In this document: in pieces, positions 6,964 to 10,117 of the stretch
Position numbering within the stretch: the stretch's first letter is position 1
How the letters are laid out: each line of letters opens with the position of its first letter
Assembly: GCA_025362165.1 (NCBI GenBank)
Contig: JANYHY010000686.1
Span: 1-10,117, forward strand
Origin: Myxococcales bacterium
Lineage (GTDB): Bacteria; Myxococcota_A; Polyangia; Polyangiales; Polyangiaceae
Direction: 5' to 3'
Length of the DNA: 10,117 nucleotides
Notes under the pieces: model-generated
Told to the model about the DNA's origin: nothing
Database searches by the model: none
The model's input: the letters and a program-made list of their open reading frames with translations, nothing else
Position numbers and translations under genes: made by a program

Positions 6964-8367
6964 ATGCGAACGCTGAGCCTCGTGGTGCCGATCTCCTTGT
7001 TCATGTTTGCTTGCGGTGCGGACACGCCGCCGCCGAAGGATGACAGCAAGCCGGTGACGAGCGCCAAGCCAGTCGAGGTCGCCGACGCGGCGCCGGTCGT
7101 CGACAAGACCGCAGATCTCCAAGCGCTCGCGAAGGAGGCGTACGCGTGGGGCTACCCGCTCGTCTACTTCGAGCGGACCAAGCGCACGATGACGAACCTC
7201 GCGCACGTGCCGCCGGACATCTTCCAACACCAGAGCAAGCTCGCTTCACCGGCCACCGGCGAGTCGTGGGCGAACAACGACGTGCTCGTGTCGAGCGCGT
7301 GGGTCGAGCTGAAGGACGAGCCCGTCGTGCTCAAGCTGCCAGACACGGGCACGCGCTGGTACATCCTCGAGTTCGTGGACATGTGGGGCAACCCGTTCAC
7401 GCACCTCGGCAAGAAAACGAACGGAAATAAGGGCGGATCGTTCGTCATCACTGGGCCTGGGCAGACCGCGACGCTCGCCAAAGGGCAGACCGAGATCAAG
7501 GCGCCAACGTCTTCGATCTGGATCCTCGCGCGCACGCAGGTGGACGGCGAGGCAGACGTCACGAAGTTGATCGGCACGTTGAAGTCGATGACCCTCACGC
7601 CAGTGTCGGGCAAAGCGCCTGTGATGCCGCCTGCACCAGAGGCGCGACCGCAAGACATCAGGTTCTCCGACGCAGGCTTCTTCGACGAGCTTGGTGAGAT
7701 GATGAAGCTCTATCCGCCGCCGAGCTCCGACGACGCGATGGTCAAGAAGCTGGCCGCAGCGGGCATCGGACCAGGCCTCACGCCCAGCAAGACGCTCGGC
7801 GAAAAGGAGGTCCTCGCGCTCAAGGACGGACAGAAGGCCGGCGAGAGTTTGTTGGATGAAGCGATCGAAAAGCTCCCGATGCGCAAGAACGGGTGGAACC
7901 TGGATCGCAAGTTCGGCGACTGGGGCAACGACTACCAGAAGCGCGGCGCCTACGCGAAGATGGGCTTCGCGCAGGGGTCTAGCGATCCCGACGAGCTGTT
8001 CGCGCCGACGACCAACACGGACGACGGCGGTCAGATCCTCACGGGCGCGCACGAGTACGTGCTGCACTTCGAGAAGGGCAAGACTCCACCCGTGGACGGC
8101 TTCTGGACGCTCACCATGTACTCGGGCAAAGGCGGAGGTCTCGTCGACAACCCGAAGAAGCGCTGGTCCGTAGGCAGCCGCACCGGTCTCAAGCCCAACG
8201 CGGACGGATCGATCGACGTGCACGTCAGCGTGGATGCGCCAAAGACCGGCGACAGCAACTGGCTCCCCGCACCAAAGGGCGACGCCTTCTTGCTCACCCT
8301 GCGCATGTTTCAACCGAAGGCAGAGGCCACGACGTACGAGCTGCCCGCCGTGAAGAAGATCAAATAG
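6964..8367 (+). CDS. DUF1254/DUF1214 family lipoprotein
   Basis: The 467-residue product begins with a lipoprotein signal peptide (MRTLSLVVPISLFMFAC) with Cys17 as the predicted lipid anchor, then a Pro/Lys/Asp linker to about residue 45. The DUF1254 region follows (AYAWGYPLVYFERTKR, near residue 60, through WYILEFVDMWGNPFTH). A DUF1214 region occupies roughly residues 345-455 (GAHEYVLHF, PPVDGFWTLTMYS, the closing LLTLRMFQPK). These two domains occur together widely in bacteria and their biochemical role is not established. Export to the envelope is inferred from the lipobox. ATG 6964 was chosen over an upstream in-frame start at 6886 because it gives a proper signal peptide, lies outside the phosphoesterase gene and follows AAGGAG (6944-6949), although 14 bases of spacing is long. 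It may share a transcript with the kinase/phosphoesterase pair, 71 bases upstream. Confidence 0.9.
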   Translation: MRTLSLVVPISLFMFACGADTPPPKDDSKPVTSAKPVEVADAAPVVDKTADLQALAKEAYAWGYPLVYFERTKRTMTNLAHVPPDIFQHQSKLASPATGESWANNDVLVSSAWVELKDEPVVLKLPDTGTRWYILEFVDMWGNPFTHLGKKTNGNKGGSFVITGPGQTATLAKGQTEIKAPTSSIWILARTQVDGEADVTKLIGTLKSMTLTPVSGKAPVMPPAPEARPQDIRFSDAGFFDELGEMMKLYPPPSSDDAMVKKLAAAGIGPGLTPSKTLGEKEVLALKDGQKAGESLLDEAIEKLPMRKNGWNLDRKFGDWGNDYQKRGAYAKMGFAQGSSDPDELFAPTTNTDDGGQILTGAHEYVLHFEKGKTPPVDGFWTLTMYSGKGGGLVDNPKKRWSVGSRTGLKPNADGSIDVHVSVDAPKTGDSNWLPAPKGDAFLLTLRMFQPKAEATTYELPAVKKIK

Positions 8368-8388
8368 TCGTCGCCTTTGGCGAGCGAC
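8367..8388 (+). terminator. Bulged hairpin between convergent genes
   Basis: Directly at the DUF1254 gene stop, TCG-TCGCC, loop TTT, GGCGA-(G)-CGA forms a stem of about nine pairs with one bulged G; G8367 and C8388 close it. No T-run follows on either strand, so it is not a textbook intrinsic terminator. Its place between convergent genes fits a transcript end. A smaller TGGC-TTC-GCCA hairpin lies at 8404-8414. Confidence 0.35.
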
Positions 8389-8428
8389 AACAACTAGGAG
8401 GATTGGCTTCGCCAGCCGCAGTAGCGCC

Positions 8429-8899
8429 TCAACGCTCGAGCGTGACGAACTCGATGTCGGGCGTGTCTGTGCCGCGTCTGCGTTCGGTCTCTCGCCAACC
8501 TGTACGATCCAGCTGAAAATAGGTGTCTCCGTCGACGTCGCGGTGGACCTCGGTGAGCAAGATCTTGGTCGCGCGCGGCAACGCTTGTGCGTAGATCTGC
8601 GCGCCGCCGATCACCATCGGCTCTTCGTCCGTGGCCCACGCGAGCTCGCACGCGGCGTCGAAGGTGGTCGTGACTTCGCAGCCGAGGACGGGCTTGCCTG
8701 CGCGCGACACGACGATGTTCCTTCGACCCTTGAGCGGCTTGCCCACTTCCTCGAACGTGCGACGCCCCATGATGATCGCGTGGCCCATCGTCATGTCGCG
8801 GAAGAATTTCATGTCCTCGGGGATCTTCCAAGGCAGCCCACCGTCCTTGCCGATGACGCCAGCGTCCGACACCGCGAAGACGAGCGTGAGCTTTTTCAC
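8429..8899 (-). CDS. folA: Dihydrofolate reductase
   Basis: The 156-residue enzyme reduces dihydrofolate to tetrahydrofolate with NADPH, in the cytoplasm. The family pattern is complete: VIGKDGGLPWKIPEDMKFF with Trp24 and catalytic Asp29, the NADPH-binding IIMGRRTFEEVGKPL, the GRRNIVVSR strand, VIGGAQIYAQALP, and TEVHRDVDGDTYF near the C-terminus. Length matches the usual 155-165 residues of bacterial chromosomal DHFR. The start is GTG, overlapping the thyA stop in GTGA (8899-8896), with GAGG seven bases upstream inside thyA. The overlap implies translational coupling. Its partner thyA produces the dihydrofolate that this enzyme recycles, so the pair balances dTMP synthesis with folate supply. 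The function is secure. Confidence 0.97.
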   Translation of the reverse strand: MKKLTLVFAVSDAGVIGKDGGLPWKIPEDMKFFRDMTMGHAIIMGRRTFEEVGKPLKGRRNIVVSRAGKPVLGCEVTTTFDAACELAWATDEEPMVIGGAQIYAQALPRATKILLTEVHRDVDGDTYFQLDRTGWRETERRRGTDTPDIEFVTLER

Positions 8900-9771
8900 A
8901 CCGAGACCTCAGCGGCGATGTGCGGGTGTGGATCGTAACCCTCGAGCGTGAAGTCCTCGAAGCGGAACGCGAACAGATCCTTCACCGCTGGATTCAGGAT
9001 CATCATCGGCCTCGGCCTAGGTTCTCGCTCGAGCTGCAAGCGCGCTTGCTCCAGGTGATTCGAATACAAATGCGCGTCTCCGAAAGTGTGCACGAAATCT
9101 CCCAAAGCGAGACTGGTCACCTGCGCGATCATCATCGTGAGCAGCGCGTAGCTGGCGATGTTGAAGGGCACGCCCAAAAACACGTCTGCGCTCCGTTGAT
9201 AGAGCTGACAAGAGAGCGCGCCGGGCTGACCTTCCACTGCAGGCGGCGTGACGTGAAACTGAAACAGCGTGTGGCACGGAGGCAGCGCGACCTGATCCGC
9301 CTCTCTGGGATTCCACGCGGTCACGATCAAACGGCGACTGTAGGGGCGTGACTTCAAGTCATTCAACAACGCCGCGATTTGATCGACGCCGTCAGTGGCC
9401 CACTGCCCGTTTTCGTTCAAGTCGCGCGTGACACTCGCTCCGAAGTTGCGCCACTGGTGGCCGTAGACGGGCCCCAAATCTCCCTGTTTTCTGCCGTATT
9501 TCGCGGTCTGCTCCGCCGTGGCCCAGTCGTTCCAGATGCGAACACCGGCGTCTTGCAACGATTGAACATGAGTCTCGCCGCGCAAGAACCACAAGAGCTC
9601 ATGGATGATGCTCTTGAGATGAACCTTCTTGGTGGTGACGAGCGGGAACCCTCTCTGCAGATCGAAGCGCATCTGCCAACCGAAGATCCCTCGCGTCCCA
9701 GTCCCCGTACGATCGGGACGATCTCGTCCGTAATCGAGGATGTGTCGGAGGAGCGCTTGGTACTCTTGCAT
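8896..9771 (-). CDS. thyA: Thymidylate synthase
   Basis: The 291-residue enzyme methylates dUMP to dTMP using 5,10-methylene-tetrahydrofolate and releases dihydrofolate. Visible signatures are DRTGTGTRGIFG (20-31), the HELLWFLRGET helix (57-67), the Arg pair in SRRLIVTAWNP (146-147), catalytic Cys166 in LPPCHTLFQFHV, QRSADVFLGVPFNIASYALL with Asp196 and Asn204, HTFGDAHLYSNH, and FEGYDPHP-like FTLEGYDPHP near the end. Compared with the 264-residue E. coli enzyme it is longer, with extra residues near 86-97 and 112-125; insertions here are common in other ThyA proteins. ATG 9771 starts one base after the stop of the gene before it (TGAGATG), and the end overlaps folA by four bases. Shine-Dalgarno evidence is weak, so translation is probably coupled. 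The function is secure. Confidence 0.98.
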   Translation of the reverse strand: MQEYQALLRHILDYGRDRPDRTGTGTRGIFGWQMRFDLQRGFPLVTTKKVHLKSIIHELLWFLRGETHVQSLQDAGVRIWNDWATAEQTAKYGRKQGDLGPVYGHQWRNFGASVTRDLNENGQWATDGVDQIAALLNDLKSRPYSRRLIVTAWNPREADQVALPPCHTLFQFHVTPPAVEGQPGALSCQLYQRSADVFLGVPFNIASYALLTMMIAQVTSLALGDFVHTFGDAHLYSNHLEQARLQLEREPRPRPMMILNPAVKDLFAFRFEDFTLEGYDPHPHIAAEVSV

Positions 9772-9772
9772 C

Positions 9773-10117
9773 TCAGAGCTTGGGCGCGGGCACGGTCGGC
9801 TTGCGGTTGACCATGATGCTGCCGTGCGAGTCCTTGTCGGGATATCCGTAGCGGAAGGAGACGTCTACGTGAGGGTTGGTGTCGAACACCTTCTTCACGT
9901 CCGTGGCGATCTTGGGATCCACCGCGCCGAACGGCAACGGCCAAGTGTACGTGCCGTAGGTGTCCTGCACGAAGCCCATCTTCTTCGCATAAGCCGGCGG
10001 GAAACCCGTGGTGTCCGAGATCATGAAGTCCGTGTGCTTGGCCATGTAGTCGCGGATGATCGAGAAGTCGTCGCTCCACAACAGGTGACTGCCCGCCTTG
10101 GTCATCGCGGCGATCTG
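9773..10117 (-). CDS. 3' part of an unidentified conserved-looking gene (partial)
   Basis: The gene runs in from the right edge, and 114 codons are visible before TGA at 9775-9773. The frame stays open to base 10117, so the ATG at 10105 is probably internal. The fragment is soluble-looking and aromatic-rich, with segments such as HLLWSDDFSIIRDYMAKH, MISDTTGFPPAYAKKMGF, YGTYTWPLPFG and DVSFRYGYPDKDSHG; the end, RKPTVPAPKL, is likely disordered. I do not recognise the family, and no catalytic motif is obvious. It ends one base before the thyA start, so it is very likely in one operon with thyA and folA. That alone does not prove a link to folate metabolism. The missing N-terminal part could hold a signal peptide or a recognisable domain. 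Confidence 0.8.
   Translation of the reverse strand, partial: QIAAMTKAGSHLLWSDDFSIIRDYMAKHTDFMISDTTGFPPAYAKKMGFVQDTYGTYTWPLPFGAVDPKIATDVKKVFDTNPHVDVSFRYGYPDKDSHGSIMVNRKPTVPAPKL

Noticed and set aside
7246..8313. Long minus-strand frame opposite the DUF1254 gene
   Set aside because: Composition is Arg/His/Val-rich with no recognisable domain; the plus-strand gene has a signal peptide and both DUF regions.
1..10117. CRISPR array, insertion-sequence ends, toxin-antitoxin or defence genes
   Set aside because: I saw no regularly spaced repeats, no transposase and no small paired genes. Apart from the integrase, the genes are metabolic, signalling or envelope proteins.

Overview
The window is about 10.1 kb of high-GC bacterial DNA with closely packed genes and codons that almost always end in G or C. 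The best guess for the host is a myxobacterium-like member of the Myxococcota. Grounds are a lipoprotein with an Ala/Asp/Ser-rich linker and a C-terminal region resembling the AgmX/PglI type known from myxobacteria, a second large lipoprotein of the DUF1254/DUF1214 type, and a soluble PAS-kinase-receiver protein. This is inference from gene style, not a database match.

Left part (1-3254). The tail of an unidentified gene (2-100) overlaps the GTG start of an MFS transporter. That transporter is broken into two reading frames near base 481. An intact lipoprotein gene follows (1388-2095), then a tyrosine recombinase of the XerC/XerD phage-integrase type with two +1 frame shifts (near 2537 and 3022). 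The recombinase reading frame runs antisense into a complete tRNA-Arg(CCT) gene (3182-3254, minus strand). An integrase beside a tRNA 3' end is the classic edge of an integrated element. No cargo genes and no second attachment copy are visible, so this looks like a decayed remnant. All three frame breaks in the window lie in this left third.

Middle part (3324-6892). A minus-strand endonuclease/exonuclease/phosphatase-fold (EEP) hydrolase resembling sphingomyelinase is divergent from a plus-strand pair. The first gene of the pair is a cytoplasmic PAS-histidine kinase with its own C-terminal receiver domain. The second is a metallophosphoesterase whose start codon overlaps the kinase stop codon. 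The phosphoesterase carries a hydrophobic segment between its conserved motifs, which suggests a membrane-attached enzyme.

Right part (6964-10117). A DUF1254/DUF1214 lipoprotein on the plus strand converges on a compact minus-strand operon: the 3' part of an unidentified gene, then thyA, then folA. ThyA makes dTMP and converts methylene-tetrahydrofolate to dihydrofolate, and FolA reduces it back, so these two enzymes form one metabolic cycle. Nothing here clearly amounts to a new defence or biosynthetic system. The most interesting points are the split transporter, the integrase fossil at tRNA-Arg, and the kinase/phosphoesterase pair.
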